Source of the DNA: CAZPXH01 sp964591085
GTDB lineage: Bacteria; Spirochaetota; Spirochaetia; DSM-27196; CAZPXH01
NCBI GenBank assembly: GCA_964591085.1
Contig: CAZPXH010000001.1
Span: forward strand, 124,001 to 188,000
Reading direction: 5' to 3'
DNA: 64,000 nt
Shown: piece after piece, positions 53,221 through 61,988 of the stretch
Layout: the number at the start of each line of letters is the position of its first letter
Position numbering within the stretch: position 1 is the first letter of the stretch
Program-made: the position numbers and the translations under genes
The notes under the pieces: model-generated
Told to the model about the DNA's origin: nothing
Seen by the model: only the letters and a program-made list of their open reading frames with translations
Database searches by the model: none

Positions 53221-53923
53221 CGCCAAGATAAGCGCTTCTTACTTCCGGGTTTGCCATCAGCCGCCCCGAGCTGTCAGCAAGCACAATGCGCCCGGTCTCC
53301 ATCACGTAGCCGCGGGAAGCGGTGCGAAGGGCGAGATTCGCGTTCTGTTCCACCAGGAGAACGGTTGTTCGCTGCTCCTGGTTGATTCGGGCGATGATGG
53401 AAAATATCTGCGCCACAATGAGCGGCGCGAGCCCCAGAGACGGTTCATCCAGAAGGAGGAGGCGTGGCCGGGCCATGAGCGCGCGGCTGATTGCAAGCAT
53501 CTGCTGTTCGCCCCCGGACAGCGTGCCGCCGAGCTGGGACCGGCGTTCGGCCAGGCGCGGGAAGAGCTCGTAGACATAGTCCCTATCTGCGGAACTCCCG
53601 CTCCGATCTTTCCGCAGATAGGCGCCCATGTCCAGGTTTTCGCGGACGGTGAGTTGCGGGAAGATCCGACGTCCCTCAGGAACCTGCACCACCCCGCGGG
53701 CCACAATTTCGTGGGCGGCAAGTCCGGTGATGTCCTCGCCATCCAGCAGGATGCTTCCTCCATCGGCCGGAACAACGCCGGAGACGGTCATAAGCGTAGT
53801 GGATTTCCCGGCTCCGTTGGCGCCGATAACTGCGACAATTTCTCCGGCGTCAACCCGGATATCCACGGAGTCCAGCGCCCGGATGCCGCCATAGCTGGCT
53901 CCAACCTGCTGGAGTTCAAGCAT
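53216..53923 (-). CDS. livF: Branched-chain amino-acid ABC transporter ATPase LivF
   Basis: 235 aa. Walker A GANGAGKST, ABC signature LSGGEQQMLAISRALMARP and Walker B LLLLDEPSLGLAP, with the LivF-type VVPADGGSILLDGEDITGL. Energises the LivHM permease with LivG. Its start overlaps the livG stop by 8 nt. Confidence 0.96.
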   Translation of the reverse strand: MLELQQVGASYGGIRALDSVDIRVDAGEIVAVIGANGAGKSTTLMTVSGVVPADGGSILLDGEDITGLAAHEIVARGVVQVPEGRRIFPQLTVRENLDMGAYLRKDRSGSSADRDYVYELFPRLAERRSQLGGTLSGGEQQMLAISRALMARPRLLLLDEPSLGLAPLIVAQIFSIIARINQEQRTTVLLVEQNANLALRTASRGYVMETGRIVLADSSGRLMANPEVRSAYLGV

Positions 53924-54752
53924 GAACGGTGCCGTCCAGCTCGTTGCCGAGGTAGGCTCGAATCACGTCCGGATTGCTGCGGACTGATGTAGGATCACCC
54001 CTCGCAATCAGGCGCCCGTAATCCATCACAAAAATCTCCTCCGCAAGGCGCATCACCAGCTGCATGTCGTGTTCAATCAGCAGAATGCTGAGATCAAACT
54101 CGGCGCGGATCTCGCGGATGAGGTCCATCAGGCGGCCGGTCTCGTTGGGGTTCATTCCGGCGGCTGGCTCATCCAGGAGGAGCAAGTAGGGTTCGGTTGC
54201 CAGGGCACGCGCAATCTCCAATCGGCGCTGCGCGCCGTAAGGGAGCGCACCGGCGGGTTCGTTGACGTAGCGTTCAATGCCAATCCTGCGCAGGAGCGTC
54301 CAGGAATCTTGGAGGATGCGCTCCTCTTCTTCCCGCACAGATGGAGGGCGGAACAATGCACCGGTTATTCCTGCTTTCAGGTGCCTGTGCCGGCCCATCA
54401 TCACGTTTTCCAGCGTAGTCATTGCACGGAACAGCCTGATATTCTGGAAGGTGCGCGCAACTCCAAGGGATGTGACCTGGTGCGGAGGCCTTGTGCCAAG
54501 CAAGTTTTCTGCTCCTGCTCTGTCTCGCACGGTGATGCTGCCCGAACTTGGGCGGTAGACGCCCGTGACGCAGTTGAACACGGTTGTCTTGCCCGCCCCA
54601 TTGGGACCAATCAGGGCGGCAATGCCCCCTCGGCTCACCTGCAGGTCCAAATGATCTACCGCTCGCAGACCCCCGAAGTCCATGCACAGGCCGCTGATGG
54701 TGAGCGCTGTGTCCATGTCTGGCACTGTGTTTGCGCGGGCGTGCTCACCCAT
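53916..54752 (-). CDS. livG: Branched-chain amino-acid ABC transporter ATPase LivG
   Basis: 278 aa. Walker A GPNGAGKTT, the LivG-type insertion VARTFQNIRLFRAMTTLENVM, ABC signature region LPYGAQRRLEIARALATEP (SGGQ is replaced by YGAQ, as usual for LivG) and Walker B LLLLDEPAAGMNP. I used the ATG at 54752, which overlaps the livM stop by 8 nt; 54716 (MDTALTISG) is an alternative. Confidence 0.95.
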   Translation of the reverse strand: MGEHARANTVPDMDTALTISGLCMDFGGLRAVDHLDLQVSRGGIAALIGPNGAGKTTVFNCVTGVYRPSSGSITVRDRAGAENLLGTRPPHQVTSLGVARTFQNIRLFRAMTTLENVMMGRHRHLKAGITGALFRPPSVREEEERILQDSWTLLRRIGIERYVNEPAGALPYGAQRRLEIARALATEPYLLLLDEPAAGMNPNETGRLMDLIREIRAEFDLSILLIEHDMQLVMRLAEEIFVMDYGRLIARGDPTSVRSNPDVIRAYLGNELDGTVHA

Positions 54753-56133
54753 GGGTGTCCGCCCTGGACTCAGCCTCAATGAAGGTGTAGGCCTGCCGTT
54801 TCTCCGGGATGAGGCCCTGGGGGCGGAACACCATCATGATGACCAGAACCGCGCCGACCAGCAGCTGGCGGTACTCGCTGAAAGCCCGGAAGTACTCCGG
54901 AACCAGGATCATGATGAGGCCGCCCAGAACAACGCCAGGAATGCTGCCCAGGCCGCCCAGGACAACAACACACAGGATGAGCACGGATTGGAGCACGTTG
55001 AAGCTTCCGGGATTGATGAAGGTGGTCCGGGCCGCAAAGATGACACCCGCGGCTCCGGCGATGGCCGCGCTAATTGCAAAGGCCGCCATCTTTGCGCGCG
55101 CGATGTCCACGCCCATGGCTCGGGCAGCAATCTCGTCTTCTTTCATTGCCACCCAGGTGCGCCCGAGTCGGCTGTACTTCAAGCGGCGGGTGATGAAGAT
55201 CACCAGCACCGTCATTGCAAGCACTATGTAGTAGGTGTACACGGTGGCCGTTCCCAGCCGCATATCCATACCAAACAGCCCGGGCCGAGGGATCCCGGGG
55301 ATGCCAGCAGCTCCGCGGGTGAGGCTGACCCAGTTGTTGAGAACCAGGCGTACAATCTCGCCAAAGCCCAGCGTGACAATTGCCAGGTAGTCTCCCCGGA
55401 GCCGAAGGACCGGCAGGGATACCACCAGGCCAAAGACGGTTGCAGTGATGGCTCCCAGTGGGAGCGCCAGCCAGAATCCTACTCCAAAGTAAAGGTTCAG
55501 CAGGCCGTAAGTGTAGGCGCCCACCGCATAGAAGGCCGCGTAGCCCAGGTGGAGCATTCCGCCGAGGCCGATCACAATGTTGAGGCCCAGCCCCAGCACA
55601 ATGAAAGTCAACGCTGAGATCATGATTCCGGTCTGGTAGGCGTTTGTGACCAGCGGATAGACCGCGGCTGTCAGCAGGAGCGCGCGTGGCGCCCAGGTCC
55701 TGATTTCCGGCCTGCCGAGAGCCTGACGCATGGACTCCCAGGCACCCGCGAGTCGGCCAGAAGCGGACTGGGTGGATTGTTCCCCTGTTGCCGCTACATC
55801 GGAAGCCGCGCTGAGTGAGTCCGCTGCGTTCTGATCGGGTGCCCCGGTCTCAAGTTCGGCGGCGGGTTGGGCTGCTTCCTTGCTTCCCGGCATTCCACCG
55901 CGACGGCTGCGCTCAATGGCGGTGCTCCACAGCACGCTCAACTCAAGTGCACCAAGGGCAATAAAAGGAATGACCAGCGGGCTGTATCGGATGATGCGCT
56001 CGCTGACGTCCAGTCTCATGACCATGAGCGGGAATGTGAGAAGCGCAAACCACAGCATCACCAGCAGGGAACGGCGGAACTGCTCAAAGCTGATTCGGCC
56101 AAGCAGCGGGCCCAGGACCAGGTAGCTGATCAT
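54745..56133 (-). CDS. livM: Branched-chain amino-acid ABC transporter permease LivM
   Basis: 462 aa. The C-terminal ~320 residues are the typical LivM permease with the coupling motif RLGRTWVAMKEDEIAARAMG. The N-terminal ~165 residues add two hydrophobic segments and a long charged, Ala/Ser-rich linker, comparable to the DUF3382 extension of enterobacterial LivM but longer in its linker. The ATG at 56133 is 4 nt after the livH stop. Confidence 0.94.
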   Translation of the reverse strand: MISYLVLGPLLGRISFEQFRRSLLVMLWFALLTFPLMVMRLDVSERIIRYSPLVIPFIALGALELSVLWSTAIERSRRGGMPGSKEAAQPAAELETGAPDQNAADSLSAASDVAATGEQSTQSASGRLAGAWESMRQALGRPEIRTWAPRALLLTAAVYPLVTNAYQTGIMISALTFIVLGLGLNIVIGLGGMLHLGYAAFYAVGAYTYGLLNLYFGVGFWLALPLGAITATVFGLVVSLPVLRLRGDYLAIVTLGFGEIVRLVLNNWVSLTRGAAGIPGIPRPGLFGMDMRLGTATVYTYYIVLAMTVLVIFITRRLKYSRLGRTWVAMKEDEIAARAMGVDIARAKMAAFAISAAIAGAAGVIFAARTTFINPGSFNVLQSVLILCVVVLGGLGSIPGVVLGGLIMILVPEYFRAFSEYRQLLVGAVLVIMMVFRPQGLIPEKRQAYTFIEAESRADTHG

Positions 56134-56137
56134 GGCT

Positions 56138-57040
56138 TCAGACCTTGGTGCTTTCCGGTCTGCCAAGCAGGCCGGAGGGCCGGAACACCAGCACCGCTAT
56201 CAGAATGACAAAGGCAAACACATCCTCGTAGTCGCTGGAGAGATAGCCCGCTCCGAACGCTTCGGTCATCCCCAGGACAAAGCTCCCAAGAACAGCGCCC
56301 GGAATACTGCCGATTCCCCCGAGAACCGCGGCAACGAATGCTTTGATGCCGGCAATGAAGCCGATGTAGAAGTTGATCTGGCCAATGAAGGAGCTGATCA
56401 GCACACCGCCGACCGCAGCCGTTGCAGAACCGATAATGAAGGTCACCGACACAATGCGGTCCACGTTAACGCCCACCAGCGTGGCCATGGTTCGATCCTG
56501 GCTTGCCGCGCGCATCGCCTTCCCGATTCTGGTGTAGCTGATCAGCAGCCACAGGGCCAGCATGATGAGCGCGGTTGTTCCCAGGATGAAGACCTGCGCG
56601 GAGTTGATGATTCCTTCAAGCCCATCAAGGACGGCGAGCTTGGGGACAATCCGGGGAAACGGTACGAAGTTTGGTGTCTGTACCAGCAGGACAAAGTTCT
56701 GCAGAAAGATGCTCATTCCGATTGCGCTGATCAGCACAGAGAGGCGGGGAGCGCCACGAAGCGGCCGGTAGGCGATCTTTTCCACCGTGAATCCGTATGC
56801 GGCGCTCCACAGCATGGAGACCAGAAGCACAACTATCAGCAGGCCGAGCGCCGGCGTGCCGGCCGCACCCAGGACCCCAGCCGCAAGGAGCGCGGTGAAC
56901 GCACCGATCATGTAGATTTCGCCGTGGGCAAAGTTGATGAGCTGGATTATGCCGTAGACCATCGTGTAGCCCAGTGCCAGGAGAGCGTAGATACTCCCGC
57001 GGGTCAGCCCGGCCACAAACAGTCGGATGAAGTACTCCAC
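56138..57040 (-). CDS. livH: Branched-chain amino-acid ABC transporter permease LivH
   Basis: 300 aa, eight or so membrane helices. GSIYALLALGYTMVYGIIQL and NFAHGEIYMIGAF are LivH hallmarks; GKAMRAASQDRTMATLVGVN is the ATPase-coupling loop. GTG start behind GGGAG. It is the first gene downstream of the hairpin that follows livJ. Confidence 0.95.
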   Translation of the reverse strand: MEYFIRLFVAGLTRGSIYALLALGYTMVYGIIQLINFAHGEIYMIGAFTALLAAGVLGAAGTPALGLLIVVLLVSMLWSAAYGFTVEKIAYRPLRGAPRLSVLISAIGMSIFLQNFVLLVQTPNFVPFPRIVPKLAVLDGLEGIINSAQVFILGTTALIMLALWLLISYTRIGKAMRAASQDRTMATLVGVNVDRIVSVTFIIGSATAAVGGVLISSFIGQINFYIGFIAGIKAFVAAVLGGIGSIPGAVLGSFVLGMTEAFGAGYLSSDYEDVFAFVILIAVLVFRPSGLLGRPESTKV

Positions 57041-57077
57041 GTTGGCTCAACTCCCGAACAGGAATGAATAAACAACA

Positions 57078-57102
57078 GGGGAGGCGAGAGTATCGCCTCC
57101 CC
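57078..57102 (-). terminator. Strong hairpin between livJ and livHMGF (attenuator/terminator or stabiliser)
   Basis: A perfect 10-bp stem, GGGGAGGCGA (57078-57087, plus strand) with TCGCCTCCCC (57093-57102), around a 5-nt loop. On the transcript strand it is followed by TGTTGTTTATT, a weak T-rich tract. It could reduce read-through so that the binding protein is made in excess over the permease. Confidence 0.7.
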
Positions 57103-57171
57103 CGTATTGTGGTGCAACGGTTGGAACCGGCGGCCGCCTGGAAAGCGGCCCCGGGACATGAGCAGAGGAGC

Positions 57172-58272
57172 CTAGAGTTCCTGGAAGCTGCCGTCCCGCA
57201 CCTGGCTCACCGCAAAGCCCACACCAATGGTGTCCCCCTGGCTGTCAAAGCTGATCTGACCAAGGGCGGTCTCTACCGTGATGCTCTGCAGTGCTGCGCG
57301 AACAGCCTCATAGTCAGTGCTCCCGGCCTCTTCAATAGCGGCGAACAGCGCCTGCATCGCGGCGTAGCCGTTAAGGAAGAATGCGCCGGGATCTTCACCG
57401 TACTGCTCGCGGTGCGCGGCAATTGCACGCTGCGCCAGTGGGTTTCCACTGGTATCGATGGGTCCGGTGGCGTAGACGCCTTGTGACGCATCACCGGCCA
57501 GGTCAATGAAGTCCGGTCCGTTGATCCCGTCCCCGGAAAGGAAGACCTGTTCCATTCCGCGGCTCCGCATCTGATCCACAAACTTGGATGCCTCGGGGTG
57601 GTAGCCACCAAAGACGACCACGTCTACATCGGAATTGTCGATCTGGCTGATGACTGCGCTGTAGTCCACGGCGGCGGGGTCAATCCCCTCAAAGATGGCG
57701 ACCTCAACGCCTTCCTCCTCCAGGAAGGTCTGGGCGAACTCGGCGAGGCCGCGTCCGTAGCTCTCCCGGTGATGGATGACGGCCACGCTGGATGCGCCAA
57801 GCTGATCAATAACAAAGTCTGCCTGCAGTCGGGCCTGGGCATCGTCCGGGGCGATTGAGCGGAAGAAGTTGGGGAACTGCCCGCTCTGCGTCAGCGCAGG
57901 ATTGGTGGCCGAGGGGCTGATCGCCAGGATGTTATCATTCAGGTAGATGCTCATTGCGGCTTCGGTTGCGCCGGAACAGATATGTCCAAGAACGGCAACA
58001 ACCTCATTGGCCACCAGGTTTGAAGCAACGTTGGTTGCCTGCTCCGGTGAGCACTGCTCGTCCTCAATCAGCAGCTCCACCTGCCGGCCGAGAACTCCGC
58101 CCTGAGCGTTGATCTGCTCAACCACAAGCTCGGCTGCCCGCACCGTGGGAATGCCGAAAGGTGCGAGGTCTCCCGTGTGCGGCCCCGCAACGCCAATCCG
58201 GATCACTCCGGGATCATCAGCGCAGGCAACAGCAAACAGGGCCGTTACCAGGACGATGCTTAGTTTCCTCAT
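57172..58272 (-). CDS. livJ: Branched-chain amino-acid binding lipoprotein LivJ/LivK-like
   Basis: 366 aa. A signal peptide with relaxed lipobox (LFAVAC) is followed by the periplasmic-binding-protein fold type I: IRIGVAGPHTGDLAPFG, VVAVLGHICSGATEAAM and FNGYAAM-type end (FFLNGYAAMQALFAAIEEAG). It captures branched-chain or related amino acids and delivers them to LivHM. A strong AGGAGG precedes the ATG. First gene of the operon livJHMGF. Confidence 0.94.
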   Translation of the reverse strand: MRKLSIVLVTALFAVACADDPGVIRIGVAGPHTGDLAPFGIPTVRAAELVVEQINAQGGVLGRQVELLIEDEQCSPEQATNVASNLVANEVVAVLGHICSGATEAAMSIYLNDNILAISPSATNPALTQSGQFPNFFRSIAPDDAQARLQADFVIDQLGASSVAVIHHRESYGRGLAEFAQTFLEEEGVEVAIFEGIDPAAVDYSAVISQIDNSDVDVVVFGGYHPEASKFVDQMRSRGMEQVFLSGDGINGPDFIDLAGDASQGVYATGPIDTSGNPLAQRAIAAHREQYGEDPGAFFLNGYAAMQALFAAIEEAGSTDYEAVRAALQSITVETALGQISFDSQGDTIGVGFAVSQVRDGSFQEL

Positions 58273-58393
58273 CGTTTCTCCTCCTTACTTCGAGGTAGAA
58301 GCATATCCATTCGCAATTCCGGCGTCTATGAGGGTCAAAGTGTATGAATATGCGCAGTCTGTTGCGAAAGCCGGCACACAGTTTCTGCAGCGA

Positions 58394-59404
58394 TTACGTA
58401 GCGGTCAGGTCCACTCCCATGGTGGTGGCAACGAGCGCCTTGATGGTGTGCAGCCGGTTTTCTGCCTGCTCAAAAACCAGGGAAGCCGGGCTGCGGAAGA
58501 CCTCGTCGGTCACTTCGCGGGGATCCAGTCCGGTCTGCTCGCGGAATTTCCGTGAGATCTCGGTATTGAAATCGTGGAGAGCCGGAAGGCAGTGCAGGAA
58601 TCCGGTGTCTTCCCGACCACTTGCTGCCATCAGTTCTCTGGTGACCCGGTAGTTCTGCAGAACGGACAAGCGCTCGCTTGCGTGGGCTTCTTCACCCATG
58701 GACACCCACACGTCGGTGTAGACGAATCCGCAGTCCCGGACCGCCTCGATGGGGTCTTCCAGCACGCTCAGGCTTGCGCCGCTTTCGGCGGCGAAGCGTT
58801 CCAGGCTGGCAAGAAAAGCAGGGTCGGGGTGGAGCTCGGCCGGGGAGGCAACTCGGACATCCATCCCCAGTTTCGCTCCAATGACCAGGAGAGATCTTGC
58901 CACGTTGTTCCGTCCGTCCCCGACAAAGCACACAGAGATCATCCCGGGCTCAGCGCCGGCCGCCTGCTGCATGGTCAGCACGTCAGCAAGCGCCTGCGTA
59001 GGGTGGAAGTCATCCGTCAGACCGTTCCAGACAGGTACCCCTGCTGTCCCGGCAAGGAGCTCCACGTCTTCCTGCCTGCTACCCCGGAACTGGATACCGT
59101 CATACAGCCGACCGAGGACTCGGGCGGTGTCCTCAACGGATTCTTTTGCTCCCAACTGGCTCCCACCAAGCATGGTGGCGTGGCCACCCTCATCCACCAT
59201 GGCAAGCTCAAAAGCCGTTCGGGTCCGGGTGGAGGTCTTCTCAAAGAGCATCACAATGCTCTTGCCCGCAAGGGATTGGGAGCGGAGTCCCTGTCGCCGT
59301 CGTTGACGCAGCGCTGCGGAAAGCCGGAGCAGGTACCGGATATCCACAGCCTCCCAGTCCCGGAGGCTCAGGAGGCTTTTTCCGTTGAGGTGTTCAGCGC
59401 GCAT
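58394..59404 (-). CDS. argF: Ornithine carbamoyltransferase
   Basis: 336 aa. Carbamoyl-phosphate loop STRTRT at 58-63, HPTQALADVLTM, ornithine-binding region VWVSMGEE (usual DVWxSMGxE) and HCLPALHD with the active Cys. It makes citrulline from ornithine and carbamoyl phosphate, or runs backwards in the arginine deiminase pathway. No other arg genes lie nearby. Its ATG overlaps the marR stop by 11 nt. Confidence 0.95.
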   Translation of the reverse strand: MRAEHLNGKSLLSLRDWEAVDIRYLLRLSAALRQRRRQGLRSQSLAGKSIVMLFEKTSTRTRTAFELAMVDEGGHATMLGGSQLGAKESVEDTARVLGRLYDGIQFRGSRQEDVELLAGTAGVPVWNGLTDDFHPTQALADVLTMQQAAGAEPGMISVCFVGDGRNNVARSLLVIGAKLGMDVRVASPAELHPDPAFLASLERFAAESGASLSVLEDPIEAVRDCGFVYTDVWVSMGEEAHASERLSVLQNYRVTRELMAASGREDTGFLHCLPALHDFNTEISRKFREQTGLDPREVTDEVFRSPASLVFEQAENRLHTIKALVATTMGVDLTAT

Positions 59405-59876
59405 TGGGCAGGTCCTCCTGATTCAGCGTGTCCGCAACAAGCGAAAGCAGTTCCAGGAGTTCATCCGCCTGCGTGCCGCTCAGCGCGCCAAGAACCCGTG
59501 TGTTCCAGCTCCGCATCGCTTCCTCAACATGGGGCACAGCTTGCTTTCCGGTTTCCGTGAGGACCGCGCGCCGGGCGCGTGCGTCGGTGGGGTCCACGGA
59601 GCGGATCACATAGCCCGCTTGAGCAAGGTGTTGCAGCATCCGCGTGACGTGCGCCTGGTCCACGTCCAGTGTGGCCGCCAGTTCATCCTGACGGAGCGAT
59701 CCTTCCCGGAACAGCGCGAGCAGCACGGCGTGCTGCCCGGCGCCTATTCGGTGATCCCGCAGCTTTGTAGCAATGTGCCGATTGGCCGAACGCGAGAGAC
59801 GGGCGATAGAGATCCCCAGGAGCTCGGGGCGATGTCTCAGCCCGCGAGTCCCAGCATGGGTGCGTGGTTCCGCCAT
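59394..59876 (-). CDS. MarR-family transcription regulator
   Basis: 160 aa. Winged helix: LRQDELAATLDVDQAHVTRMLQHL and wing DPTDARARRAVLTETG. The flanking helices for dimerisation are present. It overlaps the NmrA-like gene by 40 nt and argF by 11 nt, so all three form one transcript. The palindrome at 60495-60515 is its most likely target. Confidence 0.9.
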   Translation of the reverse strand: MAEPRTHAGTRGLRHRPELLGISIARLSRSANRHIATKLRDHRIGAGQHAVLLALFREGSLRQDELAATLDVDQAHVTRMLQHLAQAGYVIRSVDPTDARARRAVLTETGKQAVPHVEEAMRSWNTRVLGALSGTQADELLELLSLVADTLNQEDLPNAR

Positions 59877-60475
59877 TGCGGCGATTGTAGCTCAGCCACT
59901 ATCCATCGCGCGATCTGTGCACGGGGAACCGGTTTCGGCCGGGGCGCGGCGTATCCACTTTCCAGCGTGACTTCTTCGGTGTCCTCGTTGAGCATGGGTG
60001 CCCGTATCACGGTGTAGTCAACACCGCTTTCCATAATGCTGGAAACGGCGCTCTCGCTGTGCTTCAGCACCGGGCCCGCTACCATCTTCATCACCCCACG
60101 GATCAGCCGGCGGCTGAAGGAGGGTTCGTCCTGTGGCAGCATCACGCCTGCACCCGTCATCCACAGGAGTCTGCCAACCCCAGCTTCCTTGCACGCTGCC
60201 GCAATAACCCGGCCCGCGGTGGAGAATCGCCCGGGGTCTTCTCCCTTGACCGGACCCATAACGCTAACTGCCGCATCTGCTCCGCTAACCACTGCCTTCA
60301 CCGCTTCCGGATCCTCCGCGCTGCCCGGCACTATTGTGATGCCGCTGTCTTGCGCCCAGTCACTGAGCTTTTCCGGGTTGCGGGCGAGGACTCTGACCGA
60401 CATTCCTGCCGAGCGGAGCTCCGATACCAGAGGGCGACCGGTTCTTCCGGTCGCACCGAATACTGCAATTGTCAT
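59837..60475 (-). CDS. NAD(P)-binding NmrA/SDR5-like protein
   Basis: 212 aa. FGATGRTGRPLVSELRSAG is the Rossmann motif and YTVIRAPMLNEDTEEV is typical of atypical SDR5 proteins (NmrA/YwnB-like), which sense the NAD(P)H state or act as reductases. TATGTT (60482-60487, complementary strand) lies 6 nt before the ATG, with TTGTCA 17 nt further upstream, so it probably starts a leaderless mRNA. Confidence 0.85.
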   Translation of the reverse strand: MTIAVFGATGRTGRPLVSELRSAGMSVRVLARNPEKLSDWAQDSGITIVPGSAEDPEAVKAVVSGADAAVSVMGPVKGEDPGRFSTAGRVIAAACKEAGVGRLLWMTGAGVMLPQDEPSFSRRLIRGVMKMVAGPVLKHSESAVSSIMESGVDYTVIRAPMLNEDTEEVTLESGYAAPRPKPVPRAQIARWIVAELQSPQWRNHAPMLGLAG

Positions 60476-60494
60476 TGAGCCAACATACCAAGCG

Positions 60495-60515
60495 TTGACT
60501 TAGTTGACAAGTCAA
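60495..60515. promoter_or_regulatory. MarR-type operator candidate
   Basis: TTGACTT-AGTTGAC-AAGTCAA has perfect 7-bp arms and overlaps the -35 region of the NmrA-marR-argF transcript. It may also overlap a plus-strand -35 (TTGACT) for the TauE gene. The regulator is probably the MarR encoded in the operon. Confidence 0.7.
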
Positions 60516-60561
60516 GTATCGGGCATTGGACAGTGGGTGAGCTGCCGGGCATGCTTGTCCC

Positions 60562-61509
60562 GTGGACTCACCGGTTTCCGCCCTAGCGGCGTTCCTGGCA
60601 GACACCATGAATCTTACCGCGTCCCTTGCAACAGTGGAGCTCGCCACGGTGACCGTGCTGCTTCTCCTCGTATCGTTTGCCATCGGAATTGTCGCGGTTA
60701 TGGCGGGTGTCGGCGGGGGAGTGCTCTTTGTCCCGATTGTGCTCGCGCTGTTTCCCATACACCCGGATCTGGTTCGCGGAACCGGAATCATGGTGGCGTT
60801 GATCGGCTCTGTCGCCGCGGCCCCGCGTTTGCTCCGCGCTGGCCTCTCCGAGCAGCGGATCAGCATTCCGCTTGCGCTCTCGGGTTCAGTGGGTTCCGTT
60901 CTTGGCGCAAGACTTGGATTGCTGGTTCCGGAGCGGGCGCTCATCCTTTTGCTGACGGTCTTCATGGTGGGGGTTGCCCTGCAGACTGCGTGGACCGGAT
61001 TCCGTCCCCGACAGCCTTCGAAAGCTCCTGCCACTGAAGCTCTACCAGATCGGTCAGGAACGCAGGGCGAACGGGGTGGTCTGCTGAGTGACATCCATGG
61101 CACCTACGTTGACCCCTCCACCCGTGTGCGCGAGGACTGGCACGCAAAGCGGATTCCCCTTGCCGCCATCCTCATGTTCGGCATCGGTGGCCTGGGTGGA
61201 ATGCTGGGCGTCGGCGCAGGCTGGGCAAACGTGCCTGTCCTGGCCAGCCTGGTTGGGCTGCCGCTGAGGATGGCTGCGGCAACCAGCGGCCTGGTGATAG
61301 TGGGAAATGCGTCCGCCGCCGGTTGGGTCTACCTGGGAGCAGGCGCGCTCCTTCCTATAGTGGTGATACCGGCACTTGTGGGGGTGGTGGGAGGAACGCG
61401 GATTGGAGCACGCCTGTTGGGCAAGGCGGACCCGCGCGTCATCCGGGTTCTGATCATTGTAGTGCTGCTTTTGGCCGCATTGCGCACCGGGGCGGGTCTA
61501 CTGCCATGA
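60562..61509 (+). CDS. TauE/SafE-family sulfite/organosulfonate-type exporter
   Basis: 315 aa with two repeats of about four membrane helices; the repeat signature GVGGGVLFVPIV recurs as GVGAGWANVPVL. A hydrophilic loop (~155-195) separates the halves. Family members export sulfite, sulfonates or other anions. I favour the GTG at 60562, preceded 6 nt upstream by CATGCT; the ATG at 60607 is possible. Coupled to the DUF1634 gene by ATGA. Confidence 0.85.
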   Translation: MDSPVSALAAFLADTMNLTASLATVELATVTVLLLLVSFAIGIVAVMAGVGGGVLFVPIVLALFPIHPDLVRGTGIMVALIGSVAAAPRLLRAGLSEQRISIPLALSGSVGSVLGARLGLLVPERALILLLTVFMVGVALQTAWTGFRPRQPSKAPATEALPDRSGTQGERGGLLSDIHGTYVDPSTRVREDWHAKRIPLAAILMFGIGGLGGMLGVGAGWANVPVLASLVGLPLRMAAATSGLVIVGNASAAGWVYLGAGALLPIVVIPALVGVVGGTRIGARLLGKADPRVIRVLIIVVLLLAALRTGAGLLP

Positions 61510-61874
61510 GGAAGGATCACTCACCAGCAGCCGCCTTTGCACGCATTCTCGGTCTGCTGCTTCCCGCTGCGGCCGTACTTTCCCTGCTCCTCTCCTTCCT
61601 GGACCTGGCACAACTCGTCAGTGGTACGGTGGATTCCAGCGCGCAGGATCTGATGGAACGGATCACTTCCCCTGCCGGACCCGGCTTCGACGACACCGGC
61701 GGCAACCGGCTCTCCGTTTGGGCCATGGCGATGCTCCTGGCGGTACCGCTCTTGGGCTACGGAGCGCTTGCCATCTACTACCTGCGGCGTTCCATGCGCG
61801 GGTGGGCAAGCCTGACTGCAGCTCAGGCGCTGCTCCTGTTCATTCTGGCGGTGGCGGTGCTTGTGGGTTGGTAA
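61506..61874 (+). CDS. DUF1634-like membrane protein
   Basis: 122 aa with three membrane helices (~8-32, ~70-92, ~102-122). Pairing with TauE/SafE exporters is characteristic of DUF1634 proteins, whose function is unknown. The ATG lies within the ATGA overlap with the exporter stop. Confidence 0.72.
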   Translation: MRKDHSPAAAFARILGLLLPAAAVLSLLLSFLDLAQLVSGTVDSSAQDLMERITSPAGPGFDDTGGNRLSVWAMAMLLAVPLLGYGALAIYYLRRSMRGWASLTAAQALLLFILAVAVLVGW

Positions 61875-61975
61875 CGTACAGAAATCGCACGCATTATTGA
61901 CGAAGACAGAGTTATTTCCGGGGGAAATATCTCCGATTCCGGTGGGAATCATGGCTAGTGCCGTGTTGCCTGTGC

Positions 61976-61981
61976 TACAAT
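61976..61981 (+). promoter_or_regulatory. Leaderless-type -10 box TACAAT for the large lipoprotein gene
   Basis: Seven nucleotides separate the box from the ATG at 61989. Confidence 0.55.
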
Positions 61982-61988
61982 CGGAGGC

